Position numbers and translations under genes: made by a program. Shown here piece after piece: positions 5,181-13,424 of a stretch of 17,462 nt of DNA; the stretch's first letter is position 1; each line of letters begins with the position of its first letter. Under the pieces are notes generated by a model. That model saw only the letters and a program-made list of their open reading frames with translations, did no database searches and was not told where the DNA came from. Source of the stretch: GCA-2699445 sp032127075 (GTDB taxonomy: Bacteria > Actinomycetota > Actinomycetes > S36-B12 > GCA-2699445); assembly GCA_032127075.1 (NCBI GenBank), contig JAQAZZ010000179.1, forward strand, positions 1 to 17,462, read 5' to 3'.

Positions 5181-7904
5181 GTGCGACGACTGCTGCGGAT
5201 CGGCTCGGTGGGTGTCGCTGCCGCGGCCGTGACGCTCGGCGGGGCGACAGCCGCGGTCGGCGAGGTCGGTGAACCCGGCAAGTACGGCAAGGACGATGCC
5301 GGCGGTTTCCTGAATGTGCTGCCACCTGGCTCCGACGGTGTGGCCAACGCCACCGACTTCGGCCGGTTCCTCGCCGATGGCAGTCTGCCGCGCCACTGGG
5401 CCGACCAGCAGCCGCTGTATGAGGGCTTGCTGCAGTCCTCCCCCGGGCTCACCGACGCGCAGATACCCGAGTACTTCAAAGATGCCACCTTCGGCGTCCG
5501 AGCAGGTGATGTGGAGTCGCGCAGGAGCCCGCGGGAAGGTGTCACGATCATCCGGGACAAGGGCTACGGGGCGCCCCACATCTACGGCAGGACCAGGTCG
5601 GACACCATGTTCGGCGCCGGATACGCCGGTGCCGCGGACAGGCTGTTCCTCATGGATGTCCTGCGCCACACCGGCAGGGCGGACCTGTCGTCGTTCCTCG
5701 GCGGGGCCAGTCTGGGATCCGACGAGCAGCAGTGGCGATACGCGCCCTACACGGAATCGGACCTGCGCAGGCAACTCGACCTCGCCAAGGAACTCAACGG
5801 CAAGGCCGGACGCAGGGCCGTGCGGGACCTGCGCGCCTACGCCGCCGGCGTGAACGCCTACATCGGGGAGGCCCGCGACGATCCCGAACTCATGCCGGTC
5901 GAATACGGCCTTCTCGGCAAGCAGGTCCGCAACTGGAAGGCCACCGACGTCATCGCCACCGCATCGCTCTTCGGGGGCATCTTCGGTCGCGGCGGCGGCG
6001 GCGAGCTGCGTGCCGCCGCCGTGCTGCGCGCGTTGGAGAGCAGATTCGGCCGGAAGGAGGGACGCCGGATCTGGAGCGGGTTCCGCGCCAGGAACGATCC
6101 GGAAGCACCCACGGTCGTCGATGAGCGGTTCAACTACATGAACCGCGACCCCTTCTCGCCCAAGGGGCTGGCGGTCCCCAAGACCGGCTCGGTGAAACCG
6201 GTGGCGACCATCACCAAGCGGACGGGCGCCGTGGCCGCAGCTTCCCTGCGGCCGGCGGGCAGACCCGCGGACCAGGGCGCGGGATACTCCGGCTGGGTCC
6301 GAGAATCGCTGGGCGGCGCCGCTGCGTCCAATTGGGAACTCGTGTCGCGGCGTGGCTCCAGCACCGGCCGGCCGCTGGCTGTGATGGGCCCGCAGGTGGG
6401 GTACTTCCTGCCGCAGATCCTGCTGGAGATGGATCTGCACGGCCCCGGGATCGATGCCCGCGGCGTCGCATTCGCCGGAGTGAACCTGTATGTCCAGATG
6501 GGCCACGGTCGCGACTATGCCTGGAGCGCAACTTCGGCTGGATCGGACAACGTGGACGTCTTCGCCGAGGTCCTGTGCGGCAAGGACCGCTACCACTACC
6601 GCTACAAGGGCAAGTGCCGGAAGATGCAGCGACTCACCCGGCGGGTGTCGTGGCAGCCCAGCGCCATCGACAACACCCCCGCCGGTTCCGCGACGCTGAC
6701 CTCCTTCCGCACTGTCCACGGCATCGTGGACGCCTTCGGCAAGGTGGGCGGCCGCAAGGTCGCGTTCGCGACTGCACGCACGACGTACATGCACGAAGCC
6801 GACTCGGTCATCGGGTTCGCCCGGCTGAACGATCCGGGCTTCGTGAAAGGGGCCAAGAGCTTCCAGCGAGCCGCCAGCGCCATCACGGTGACCTTCAACT
6901 GGGCATACGCCGACGACAGGAAGACCGCCTACTACTTGTCCGGCGACTACCCGCGCGACGCCCGGGGTACGTCCCCGGATCTGCCGGTCCTGGGAACCGG
7001 CCCGTACGACTGGCGCGGGTACGACCCGAAGACCCGCACTGCCGACATGGTCGGGTCCAAGCGCCACCCCCAGGCGGTTGATCCCGATGTCCTTGTGTCG
7101 TGGAACAACAAGCCCGCGCCCGGTTGGTCGGCAGCCGACGACCAGTGGGGGTACGGCCCGGTCTACCGCTCGCAACTCATCGAAGACCGCATTGAAGATG
7201 ACCTGCGTCGCAAGGGCAAGATGCGGCCCTCGGATCTGGTGCGCGCCATGGAAGAGCCCGCCACCCAGGACATCCGCGGCGTGACGCTGCTGCCGCTGTT
7301 GTTCCGCGCCATAGGCACGCCGAACGAACCTGCCCTCGTAGATGCTCTGACGACGCTGCGCGACTGGCAGCAATCTGGCGCCCACCGCCGCGACCTGGAT
7401 CAAGACGGCGCCTACGACAACAACGAAGCCGTGCAACTCATGGACGCCTGGTGGCCGTTGCTGGTCGAATCGCAGTTCCGGCCAGCCCTCGGCAAAAGAG
7501 CTTACGAGTCGCTACAGGCCATGATCGGAATCGGGGCCGTGACCGGCGGATCGCCACAGGCGCCGGGGTTCGCCGACGGCTGGTGGGGCTACGTGTCCAA
7601 GGACCTGCGCGCACTCTTCCGGCCGGGCTCAGTGAGCGGGAAACCCCCACGGACCTTCTGCGGCAAGGGCAGCAGGTCGCGCTGCCGCCAAGACGTCCGG
7701 GACTCATTGCGGCGGGCATTGTCGGTGACTCCGGAGCAGTTGTACGGGCGCGATGCCTGCGCCGAGAACCCACAGGCTTCGTGCTTCGACGCCAATCGTC
7801 CCCGCCTCACCGCGGCGATCACCAAACCTGGGGCGTTCCCGTTCCAGAACCGGCCGACATTCCAGCAGGTGGTCAGTGTGGGCCACTCCTTCACCGCGCA
7901 GTGA
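5181..7904 (+). CDS. Secreted penicillin-acylase-family (S45) Ntn hydrolase
   Basis: A 907-residue precursor of the penicillin G acylase / acyl-homoserine-lactone acylase family, which hydrolyses amide bonds of N-acylated compounds. A signal peptide is visible (RRLLRIG, then an Ala/Val/Gly-rich core, likely cleaved near ATAA-VGE around residue 25), so it should be exported. The alpha-chain region has YGAPHIYGRTRSDTMFGAGY. The expected self-cleavage site creating the beta-chain N-terminal Ser is Ser383 in GGAAASNWEL. FNWAYADDRKTAYYLSGDYP carries the oxyanion-hole-type Asn. Near the C-terminus, residues 738-749 (DLDQDGAYDNNE) form a full EF-hand-like calcium loop. The start is GTG 5181, with GAGGAGG 5 nt upstream; the open frame before it lacks a signal peptide. 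The substrate (lactone signal, beta-lactam or other N-acyl compound) cannot be decided. Confidence 0.88.
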   Translation: MRRLLRIGSVGVAAAAVTLGGATAAVGEVGEPGKYGKDDAGGFLNVLPPGSDGVANATDFGRFLADGSLPRHWADQQPLYEGLLQSSPGLTDAQIPEYFKDATFGVRAGDVESRRSPREGVTIIRDKGYGAPHIYGRTRSDTMFGAGYAGAADRLFLMDVLRHTGRADLSSFLGGASLGSDEQQWRYAPYTESDLRRQLDLAKELNGKAGRRAVRDLRAYAAGVNAYIGEARDDPELMPVEYGLLGKQVRNWKATDVIATASLFGGIFGRGGGGELRAAAVLRALESRFGRKEGRRIWSGFRARNDPEAPTVVDERFNYMNRDPFSPKGLAVPKTGSVKPVATITKRTGAVAAASLRPAGRPADQGAGYSGWVRESLGGAAASNWELVSRRGSSTGRPLAVMGPQVGYFLPQILLEMDLHGPGIDARGVAFAGVNLYVQMGHGRDYAWSATSAGSDNVDVFAEVLCGKDRYHYRYKGKCRKMQRLTRRVSWQPSAIDNTPAGSATLTSFRTVHGIVDAFGKVGGRKVAFATARTTYMHEADSVIGFARLNDPGFVKGAKSFQRAASAITVTFNWAYADDRKTAYYLSGDYPRDARGTSPDLPVLGTGPYDWRGYDPKTRTADMVGSKRHPQAVDPDVLVSWNNKPAPGWSAADDQWGYGPVYRSQLIEDRIEDDLRRKGKMRPSDLVRAMEEPATQDIRGVTLLPLLFRAIGTPNEPALVDALTTLRDWQQSGAHRRDLDQDGAYDNNEAVQLMDAWWPLLVESQFRPALGKRAYESLQAMIGIGAVTGGSPQAPGFADGWWGYVSKDLRALFRPGSVSGKPPRTFCGKGSRSRCRQDVRDSLRRALSVTPEQLYGRDACAENPQASCFDANRPRLTAAITKPGAFPFQNRPTFQQVVSVGHSFTAQ

Positions 7905-7995
7905 CCGCGGCACCGCGATGCTGGACAGCCGAGGTTGCCAACACGTTCGTGCAGGCAGCGCTGAGCAAGTAACCTAGGAGGCAACTGGAGGATCG

Positions 7996-8044
7996 CCGGG
8001 CCCACTCCGGACGAATCGGACACTGGCCACCCGCCGGAGCCCGG
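7996..8044 (+). promoter_or_regulatory. Large interrupted inverted repeat upstream of the lysozyme-domain gene
   Basis: CCGGG (7996-8000) pairs with CCCGG (8040-8044), and CTCCGG (8005-8010) pairs with CCGGAG (8034-8039). This gives an 11-bp stem with a 4-nt bulge and a 23-nt loop. It ends 6 nt before the candidate -10 box at 8051 and surrounds the -35 position. It could be a terminator for the acylase gene or an operator for the next gene. Confidence 0.35.
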
Positions 8045-8050
8045 ACAGTC

Positions 8051-8056
8051 GATACT
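8051..8056 (+). promoter_or_regulatory. -10 box for leaderless lysozyme-domain gene
   Basis: GATACT, a near match to TATAAT/TANNNT, lies 6 nt before ATG 8063. No Shine-Dalgarno sequence is present before the ATG, as expected for a leaderless mRNA. Confidence 0.45.
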
Positions 8057-8062
8057 CGAAGC

Positions 8063-9313
8063 ATGGGAGTCCGCTTGCGCTGGGACAGGCTCGTCGCCGC
8101 AGGGGTGGGTGCCGCCCTGGCGCTAGCCCTCGGCGCCGCAGCGACCCCGGCGGCGGCCAGTGGCGACCTCAGCGAGACGGCGCAGAAGGTGGCTGCCGCC
8201 CGAAAGCAAGTGGATGAGGCCACGACCGACGCGAGGCGGGCGCGACGCGCGGCACAAGAGGCCCAGGACACCCTGAACGCGGCCCGGCAGGCCGAAGCCG
8301 ACGCCGAAGCGCGCTCCACCGAGTCCAAGCAGGAACAGCAGCGGGCCGCCAAGACCGCGAAGAAGGCCACAGCCACCGAGGGCGACGCCGCGGAGGTCGC
8401 TGCCGCTGCGAGGTCCGAGATGGTGCAGATCATCCGCAGCGCCTACATCCAAGGGTCCGGGAACGTGGAACTCGCGGCTTTCGTGGACTTCGCCACCGTC
8501 GGCCCCCCCGCCCTCAACGCATTGGCCAGCCACGACATGGCAGTGGAGCGCATCGAAACCTCCATCGTGGACACAGTGGCCCGCACCGGCGGAAGAGCCA
8601 TCGAAGCCGCCGACGCAGCCGAACAGGCCCGCGACGACTTCACCACCGCCACCGACGCCAGAGTTGCTGCCCGAAAGTCGCTGGTCCGCAGCCGCAGTGA
8701 AGTCGAAGATGCTGCCGCGGCCGCGAAGAAGGCCGGCAGAGGTGACCGCGCCGCAGCCGCGGCCCTCGCGACTGCCGAGAAGCGGTTCGCGGCAGCGCAG
8801 GCCCAGTTCCGATCCCAACTGCAGGCACGCGGCGGCTCGGCGGGCGGTGTCGCGAAGGCTCCCTCTGTCTCGCCGGGCAATCAGGCGCAACTGGTGTGGG
8901 ACATCCTCATCGCGGAAGGATTCTCCGCAGAGGCCACTGCCGGCATTCTGGGCAACCTGCAGCAGGAATCGAACATCGACCCCACCACGGTCCAGAACGG
9001 CGGTCCCGGCAGGGGCTTGGCGCAATGGTCCCAAGGGGGCCGATGGGACAACGGGGCGAACAGCCTGTTGGCATTCGCGGGAGCCCGGGGGCTGGATCCC
9101 TGGGACGCTGTCACGCAGACCAGGTTCATGCTCTTCGAGATGGAGGCCGGCTGGGGCGGCTTCGACATCGGACGGTACAAGAAGATGACCGACGTCCTCG
9201 ATGCCACGGTCTATTTCCACGACGAGTTCGAAGGCTCCGCCGACAGCAGCTCGTTCATCCGCACGGTCCGCGGGGGCTACGCCATGCATTGGTACAAGAC
9301 CCTGGCCTCCTGA
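8063..9313 (+). CDS. Secreted coiled-coil protein with phage-tail-type lysozyme domain
   Basis: A 416-residue exported protein, probably a peptidoglycan hydrolase. The N-terminus is a signal peptide (basic MGVRLRWDR, then an Ala/Leu/Gly core ending in TPAAAS). From about 35 to 255 it is Ala/Glu/Lys/Arg/Gln-rich coiled coil, like the regulatory helices of RipA- or PcsB-type cell-wall hydrolases. The C-terminal domain, about 274-413, has the pattern of phage tail lysozyme (Phage_lysozyme2, PF18013). That pattern is WDILIAEGFSAEATAGILGN, then LQQESNIDP with the likely catalytic Glu302, GRGLAQWS, and a final HDEFEGSAD segment. No other phage genes are near, so this is likely a host enzyme rather than a prophage remnant. 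The domain assignment is from recalled motifs, not a search. ATG 8063 is supported by both the signal peptide and the -10 box. Confidence 0.82.
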   Translation: MGVRLRWDRLVAAGVGAALALALGAAATPAAASGDLSETAQKVAAARKQVDEATTDARRARRAAQEAQDTLNAARQAEADAEARSTESKQEQQRAAKTAKKATATEGDAAEVAAAARSEMVQIIRSAYIQGSGNVELAAFVDFATVGPPALNALASHDMAVERIETSIVDTVARTGGRAIEAADAAEQARDDFTTATDARVAARKSLVRSRSEVEDAAAAAKKAGRGDRAAAAALATAEKRFAAAQAQFRSQLQARGGSAGGVAKAPSVSPGNQAQLVWDILIAEGFSAEATAGILGNLQQESNIDPTTVQNGGPGRGLAQWSQGGRWDNGANSLLAFAGARGLDPWDAVTQTRFMLFEMEAGWGGFDIGRYKKMTDVLDATVYFHDEFEGSADSSSFIRTVRGGYAMHWYKTLAS

Positions 9314-9325
9314 CCGACTGGAATC

Positions 9326-9345
9326 CGGCGGGTCGGGAACCGCCG
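9326..9345 (+). terminator. Hairpin after the lysozyme-domain gene
   Basis: CGGCGG (9326-9331) pairs perfectly with CCGCCG (9340-9345) around an 8-nt loop, 12 nt after the stop codon. There is no T-tract. Its position between a stop and the SulP promoter fits a terminator. Confidence 0.45.
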
Positions 9346-9374
9346 TAGTCCGCCCTTCACGCTGCTTGCACCAC

Positions 9375-9380
9375 TATGGT
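9375..9380 (+). promoter_or_regulatory. -10 box for leaderless SulP mRNA
   Basis: TATGGT fits TANNNT and is followed by 7 nt (TTGGCCC) and then GTG 9388. The layout is nearly the same as before the M20 gene (TAGCGT, TGGCCCC, ATG). The ATG at 9376 lies inside this box and so is unlikely to be the translation start. Confidence 0.5.
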
Positions 9381-9387
9381 TTGGCCC

Positions 9388-11070
9388 GTGGGACAAGCTG
9401 AAGCCGATACCGAGAAGGCGGGCCGATCCAGTCGTCTGCGTTCAGCCGTCTTCACCACGGGAAACGTACTTGCCGGCATCTCCGTCGGCGCCTACTTCAT
9501 CCCCCAGGCCATGGCCTACGCCACCCTCGCCGGGATCGAGAACCCCGCTTCCGGACTGGCTGTGGCAGCGGTGCCGATCCTGGTCTACATGCTGCTGGGG
9601 CGCAGCAAGTACATGTCCGTGGGCCCGGAATCCACCGTTGCCCTCATGACCGCCGCCGCGGTGGGGCCGGTGGCCGCGGACCTCGGCGTTCCGGTGATGA
9701 CCGCCCTGGCGGTCACCTCGATTCTGGTGGGCATCATCCTCGCCGCCGCCTGGCTGCTCAAGGCGTCGTTCCTCGCCGACCTGTTGTCGCGACCGATTCT
9801 GCTCGGCTATCTCACCGGTGTGGCCGTGTTGATGATCATGTCGCAGCTGCCCAAGGTCTTCGACTACGACCTGGATACCGAGTCGCTGCCCGAGCTGTTC
9901 AACAGCCAGTGGCAGGTGCCGGACTGGCGCACGGTGGCGATCGCCGGTGCGGTGCTGGCGACCGCCCTCATTCTGCGGGCGGTGGCGCCGCGGGTCCCGG
10001 GCACGTTGATCGGCCTGGGCGTGGCCATCCTCCTCGGCCTTCGGTGGGACGACGTCCCCACAGTGGGGGACATCGGCGAAGTCGCCCTCAGCCTGCCCTC
10101 GCCCCAGTTCGGCGGAATCACCTTCGAGGCCATCTCAGCGCTGGTCGTGCCCGCACTCAGCATCGCGGTGGTCTCCTACACCGACGTCATGGTGACCTCC
10201 CGCGCCTTCGCCACCGGGGTGCCGCCGGATCCCGGCTCGGAGATGCGCGCGATGGCTGCGGTGCAGGGGATCACCGGCGTGGCCGGCGGCTACCCGATGT
10301 CGGCGTCCTCGTCACGCACCGCGCTGGCCTCGGCCGGCGGCGCCACCAGCAGGTTCTATTCGATCTTCGTGATCGCGGTACTCCTCGGCGGGCCGCTGCT
10401 CTTCCCCGGAGTGATAGCCGCTGTCCCCCAGGCGGGTCTGGCCGGTGTCATCCTCTACGCCGCCATCACCCTGATCGAGCCGAAGGAGTGGGCCTCGTTG
10501 GCCCGGTTCCGCAAACGCGAAGTCACCATCGCCGCCGTCACTGCGATCCTGGTCGTGGTATTCGGAATCCTGCCCGGCATCATCATCGCGATCTTCATGT
10601 CGATCGCGGAGTTCATGGCCCGGTTGGCCAGGCCGCACGAAGGGGTGCTGGGTTTCGTCCCCGACATGCCGGGGATGCACGACATCGACGACTGGGACAC
10701 CAGCGAGACCATTCCCGGCCTGGTCGTGTTCCGCTACGACGCCCCCCTGTTCTTCATGAACTCCTACGACTTCTACAGCAAGGTCAAGGAATACTCCCCA
10801 CCTGGCACCGAGGTGACGATCCTGAACATGGAGGCGAACGTCGAGCTCGACTCGACGGCCCTCGACACACTCGAGGATCTGCACGAAGCCCTCACCGAGC
10901 AGGGCACACAACTGTGGCTGGCGCGGGTGAAGAACGACGTCCTGGCGCCGATGAAGGACCACGGTGTGGCCGACCTCATCGGGTCGGACAACATGTATCC
11001 GACACTGCCGGTGGCGGTCCAGGAGTACCGCGACCGCCACCCCGGCCTGGATTCCCACGACCCGAGTTGA
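9388..11070 (+). CDS. SulP-family anion transporter with STAS domain
   Basis: A 560-residue inner-membrane transporter of the SulP/SLC26 family, moving sulfate, bicarbonate or another small anion; the substrate cannot be read from sequence. The N-terminal signature is AGISVGAYFIPQAMAYATLAG (split across about 29-49). After it come ILVYMLLGRSKYMSVGPEST and a run of hydrophobic helices to about residue 405. The cytosolic C-terminal STAS domain spans about 442-545 and includes the loop ANVELDSTALDTLEDL, typical of anti-sigma-antagonist-like folds. No carbonic anhydrase, sulfur-assimilation or universal-stress gene is adjacent to hint at the cargo. The GTG 9388 start is chosen because a -10 box lies 7 nt upstream. 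An ATG at 9376 would add four residues but sits within that box. Confidence 0.88.
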   Translation: MGQAEADTEKAGRSSRLRSAVFTTGNVLAGISVGAYFIPQAMAYATLAGIENPASGLAVAAVPILVYMLLGRSKYMSVGPESTVALMTAAAVGPVAADLGVPVMTALAVTSILVGIILAAAWLLKASFLADLLSRPILLGYLTGVAVLMIMSQLPKVFDYDLDTESLPELFNSQWQVPDWRTVAIAGAVLATALILRAVAPRVPGTLIGLGVAILLGLRWDDVPTVGDIGEVALSLPSPQFGGITFEAISALVVPALSIAVVSYTDVMVTSRAFATGVPPDPGSEMRAMAAVQGITGVAGGYPMSASSSRTALASAGGATSRFYSIFVIAVLLGGPLLFPGVIAAVPQAGLAGVILYAAITLIEPKEWASLARFRKREVTIAAVTAILVVVFGILPGIIIAIFMSIAEFMARLARPHEGVLGFVPDMPGMHDIDDWDTSETIPGLVVFRYDAPLFFMNSYDFYSKVKEYSPPGTEVTILNMEANVELDSTALDTLEDLHEALTEQGTQLWLARVKNDVLAPMKDHGVADLIGSDNMYPTLPVAVQEYRDRHPGLDSHDPS

Positions 11071-11079
11071 GGCGGGTCG

Positions 11080-11096
11080 CCGACGTCAAATGTCGG
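11080..11096. terminator. Possible bidirectional hairpin between convergent genes
   Basis: CCGAC (11080-11084) pairs with GTCGG (11092-11096) around a 7-nt loop in the 33-nt gap between the SulP stop and the channel-gene stop. The stem is short, so this is weak evidence. Confidence 0.3.
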
Positions 11097-11103
11097 GGGT
11101 TCC

Positions 11104-12846
11104 TCAGCTCCGGTCCACCAGGGTGCGCCAGATCCAACTGTTCGCCACCCGGCGGCCGCTGACCACGTACTGCAACGCGGCTGGCACGCCCAACGTGGTA
11201 TCGAGGCCTCGCCGAGCCGCCGCGGTGCCTGCCAGCAGGAGTTGATCGCCGGGGTGGAGCCGGAAGTCATCCGGCGGGGTCACAACCGCCTCCGCGCCGC
11301 GAACAACCAGCAGGACGACGGCGTCGAGGGGCCGATCCCGGTCGGTGGGGTCCAACAGCAGATCACCCAGTGCAGCGTCGCCGTCCGCCAGCCAAGCCCG
11401 GGCGGCGGGGGCACCTTCTGAGTCCATGCCCACCCGCCACAGGTCGGGCCGATACTGCCCGCAGGATCCGCTCAGCCGGTGCAAGACCGCGGTCGACCAC
11501 GCATCGGACTCCAGCCGCGCCTGCTGCACGAACCGCCACAAGAGCGGCGATCCGATGCGGGCGGTGACCTCATGGGCAATCAGATTGGTGGGCACCAGCA
11601 CCGAATCGATCCCCAGCGCGTCGAACAGCGGTGCGTTCACCGGCTGGTTCTGCCGTGCAACGAGGAAGAGTTCCGGGTTTGCGTTGCGGACAGCGGTGAT
11701 CAACGACAGGTTGCTCGTGTCGTTGTCCGTGGCAGCGGCGAATCCGACCGCTTCACCCAGACGAGCACCCGCCAACACGTCGGGGTCCGTCCCGCTGCCC
11801 GACAACCCCTCGACCCCCGACGAGGCTGGCACGGCGATCTGGGGATCGATGACCGTCACGCGAACCCCGTGTCGGATGAGGTCCGCCACGAGGTGGCTTC
11901 CGAAGCGGCCGTATCCGCACACCACCCAGCGTCCGTCGCGGGGGGCGGGGGGCGGCGGCGGCATCGTCTCCCGATGGGACGACGTCAACCATTGGATGAG
12001 CCGATACGTCTGTGGCCGCTTCACGGCCAGCATGAGCTCGTCGCCGAAAAGGTTGAACGGATCGACGATCATCGGATCGCCGAACTCGGCCATCCGGTCG
12101 GCGATCTCCTGCTCCATCGTCCGCGCGACAACTTGCAGTTCGGGCCGCAGCAACGCCGCCGTCATGACGACTGCCAAGTTGGCTTCATCGTCATCGGTGA
12201 GGGCGATGACACCCTCGCAGTCCCGGCTGCCCAGTCCCGCCCGGATCAACTCGTCGGGGTTGCGGGCATCTCCGGCATGGCCGGGCACATCGGAGCGGAA
12301 CTGCGCAAGATCGAGCGCGTCGATCCGCGCCTGATCGTTGTCCACCACAACGAAACGGCGGTCCATCTCGTCGAGGGCCTTGCCCACCAGTTGACCGGAC
12401 TGGCCGAAACCCACCACCAGGAGGAACGGTTCACGCATGCGTGCCACGGCGCGGGTGAATCGCTGGGACGCCAGGGCCGCGCGGAACCCGCGGTCTTGGA
12501 GCAACGCGAACACCGTCCCGATGGCGTACGCCCACGCGATGACCGTCAAGTAGATGGAGATCGTCACCCAGAGCCGCTGCTGCGGTGTGAAGGGGTGGGG
12601 GATCTCCCCGTACCCGATCGTGGACGCGGTGTAGCTCATGAAGTAGAAGGCCTCGAAGACGTCCATGCGCCACGGCTTGCCTTCGGCGTCCAAGCCCGGC
12701 ATCAGCATCAGGCCCCCGACGCCGACGGAGAAGGTGGCGACCAACACGATCAGCGGGGCGCGCATGCGCCGCAGCACCAGAAAGATCGCAGTCGACCCCT
12801 GCTCGCCCGTGGGCGGCTCGGCCGGGGGCGCAGTCGACTCGGCCAC
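11104..12846 (-). CDS. Two-TM potassium channel with two RCK/TrkA-N modules
   Basis: A 580-residue membrane protein with ion-channel architecture. TM1 is about 30-50, followed by a pore helix and selectivity filter YTASTIGYGEIP (72-83), with Glu81 where Asp is most common. TM2 is about 92-116. The first cytosolic Rossmann RCK module starts near 139 with the nucleotide motif GFGQSG and VVVDND. A second starts near 305 with GYGRFG and VTVIDP. The far C-terminus (about 485-550, ending in DDFRLHPGDQLLLAGT) looks like a TrkA-C ligand domain. This fits a ligand-gated K+ channel of the bacterial BK/MthK kind with tandem RCKs. The start is GTG 12846, 7 nt after the stop of the upstream small membrane gene. 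GAGG, partly inside that stop region, serves as ribosome-binding site, so the two are cotranscribed. Confidence 0.87.
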   Translation of the reverse strand: MAESTAPPAEPPTGEQGSTAIFLVLRRMRAPLIVLVATFSVGVGGLMLMPGLDAEGKPWRMDVFEAFYFMSYTASTIGYGEIPHPFTPQQRLWVTISIYLTVIAWAYAIGTVFALLQDRGFRAALASQRFTRAVARMREPFLLVVGFGQSGQLVGKALDEMDRRFVVVDNDQARIDALDLAQFRSDVPGHAGDARNPDELIRAGLGSRDCEGVIALTDDDEANLAVVMTAALLRPELQVVARTMEQEIADRMAEFGDPMIVDPFNLFGDELMLAVKRPQTYRLIQWLTSSHRETMPPPPPAPRDGRWVVCGYGRFGSHLVADLIRHGVRVTVIDPQIAVPASSGVEGLSGSGTDPDVLAGARLGEAVGFAAATDNDTSNLSLITAVRNANPELFLVARQNQPVNAPLFDALGIDSVLVPTNLIAHEVTARIGSPLLWRFVQQARLESDAWSTAVLHRLSGSCGQYRPDLWRVGMDSEGAPAARAWLADGDAALGDLLLDPTDRDRPLDAVVLLVVRGAEAVVTPPDDFRLHPGDQLLLAGTAAARRGLDTTLGVPAALQYVVSGRRVANSWIWRTLVDRS

Positions 12847-12853
12847 TGCAGCC

Positions 12854-13240
12854 TCAGCGCCGCCGGAAGGACACGGTTTCGACCACCAGGAGCACCACCG
12901 ACACAATGTTGGCGAACAGCGCTCCCCCTGACAGGGACACGATGCTGGCCATCTCGCCGCCCGAGATACCGTCCGGCGCAACGTTGTTGTAGTAGGCCCA
13001 CACGGCCGCGGCGGCGATCAGCTGCAGGTCCGCGACAAGGCTCGTCGCAAGGTGCACCGCACCGATCTGCGTGCGGTCGCCGAACTTCATGACCGTGACG
13101 ATGATGTTGACCACCACCGCGGCGAACAATTCGTAGACGTTGTGCAGTTCCGGCCGGTCGATGTCGCCGATGAAGAATCCGAAGTTGAGGGTGGCGGCGA
13201 GCAGGACGAAGAATCCGAAAACCACCTTCTCCAGGTTCAC
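12854..13240 (-). CDS. Small four-helix membrane protein (DUF6394-like)
   Basis: A 128-residue, very hydrophobic protein with about four membrane helices (about 5-25, 33-53, 62-84, 96-121) and a basic C-terminal FRRR. The start NLEKVVFGFFVLLAATLNFGFFIGD resembles the uncharacterised DUF6394 family as I recall it; a profile search is needed to confirm this. No enzymatic or transport motif is visible. It is the first gene of a two-gene unit with the K+ channel (7-nt gap), so a role as channel subunit, assembly factor or potassium-related partner is a reasonable inference only. GTG 13240 is chosen because GAGGCGG lies just upstream. GTG 13255 is an in-frame alternative that adds five residues. 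Confidence 0.72.
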   Translation of the reverse strand: MNLEKVVFGFFVLLAATLNFGFFIGDIDRPELHNVYELFAAVVVNIIVTVMKFGDRTQIGAVHLATSLVADLQLIAAAAVWAYYNNVAPDGISGGEMASIVSLSGGALFANIVSVVLLVVETVSFRRR

Positions 13241-13266
13241 CGACCACCGCCTCACTGTCAGCGCCG

Positions 13267-13272
13267 AGCCTA
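13267..13272 (-). promoter_or_regulatory. -10 box for the DUF6394-K+ channel operon
   Basis: The minus strand reads TAGGCT, identical to the box before ung. Transcription would begin near 13260, giving a leader of about 20 nt that contains the GAGGCGG ribosome-binding site. The -35 is only loosely matched. Confidence 0.4.
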
Positions 13273-13424
13273 GCGACGACGAAGGGCCGTTTTCACGATT
13301 CCCGCGGGACCCGACCCGCTCCGGCGCGAAACCCACGCCGGTGTTGGGGTCGGTGAGGCATTCCTCCCACCCGTTGGCGTCACAATTCCGTGGGCGCTGG
13401 TGCATCCAGCGGGACAGGGCGGCC

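Noticed and set aside
5022..7436. An 804-codon minus-strand open frame opposite the penicillin-acylase gene
   Set aside because: It is a compositional shadow of a clear S45 family gene and shows no recognisable domain or ribosome-binding site.
8063..9313. Prophage remnant suggested by the phage-tail lysozyme domain
   Set aside because: No tail, capsid, integrase or attachment-site sequences are nearby, and the protein has a signal peptide and host-like base composition.
11479..13092. A 537-codon plus-strand open frame opposite the K+ channel and DUF6394 genes
   Set aside because: It runs antisense to two well-supported genes and across their junction, with an Arg/His/Gln-rich product typical of shadows.
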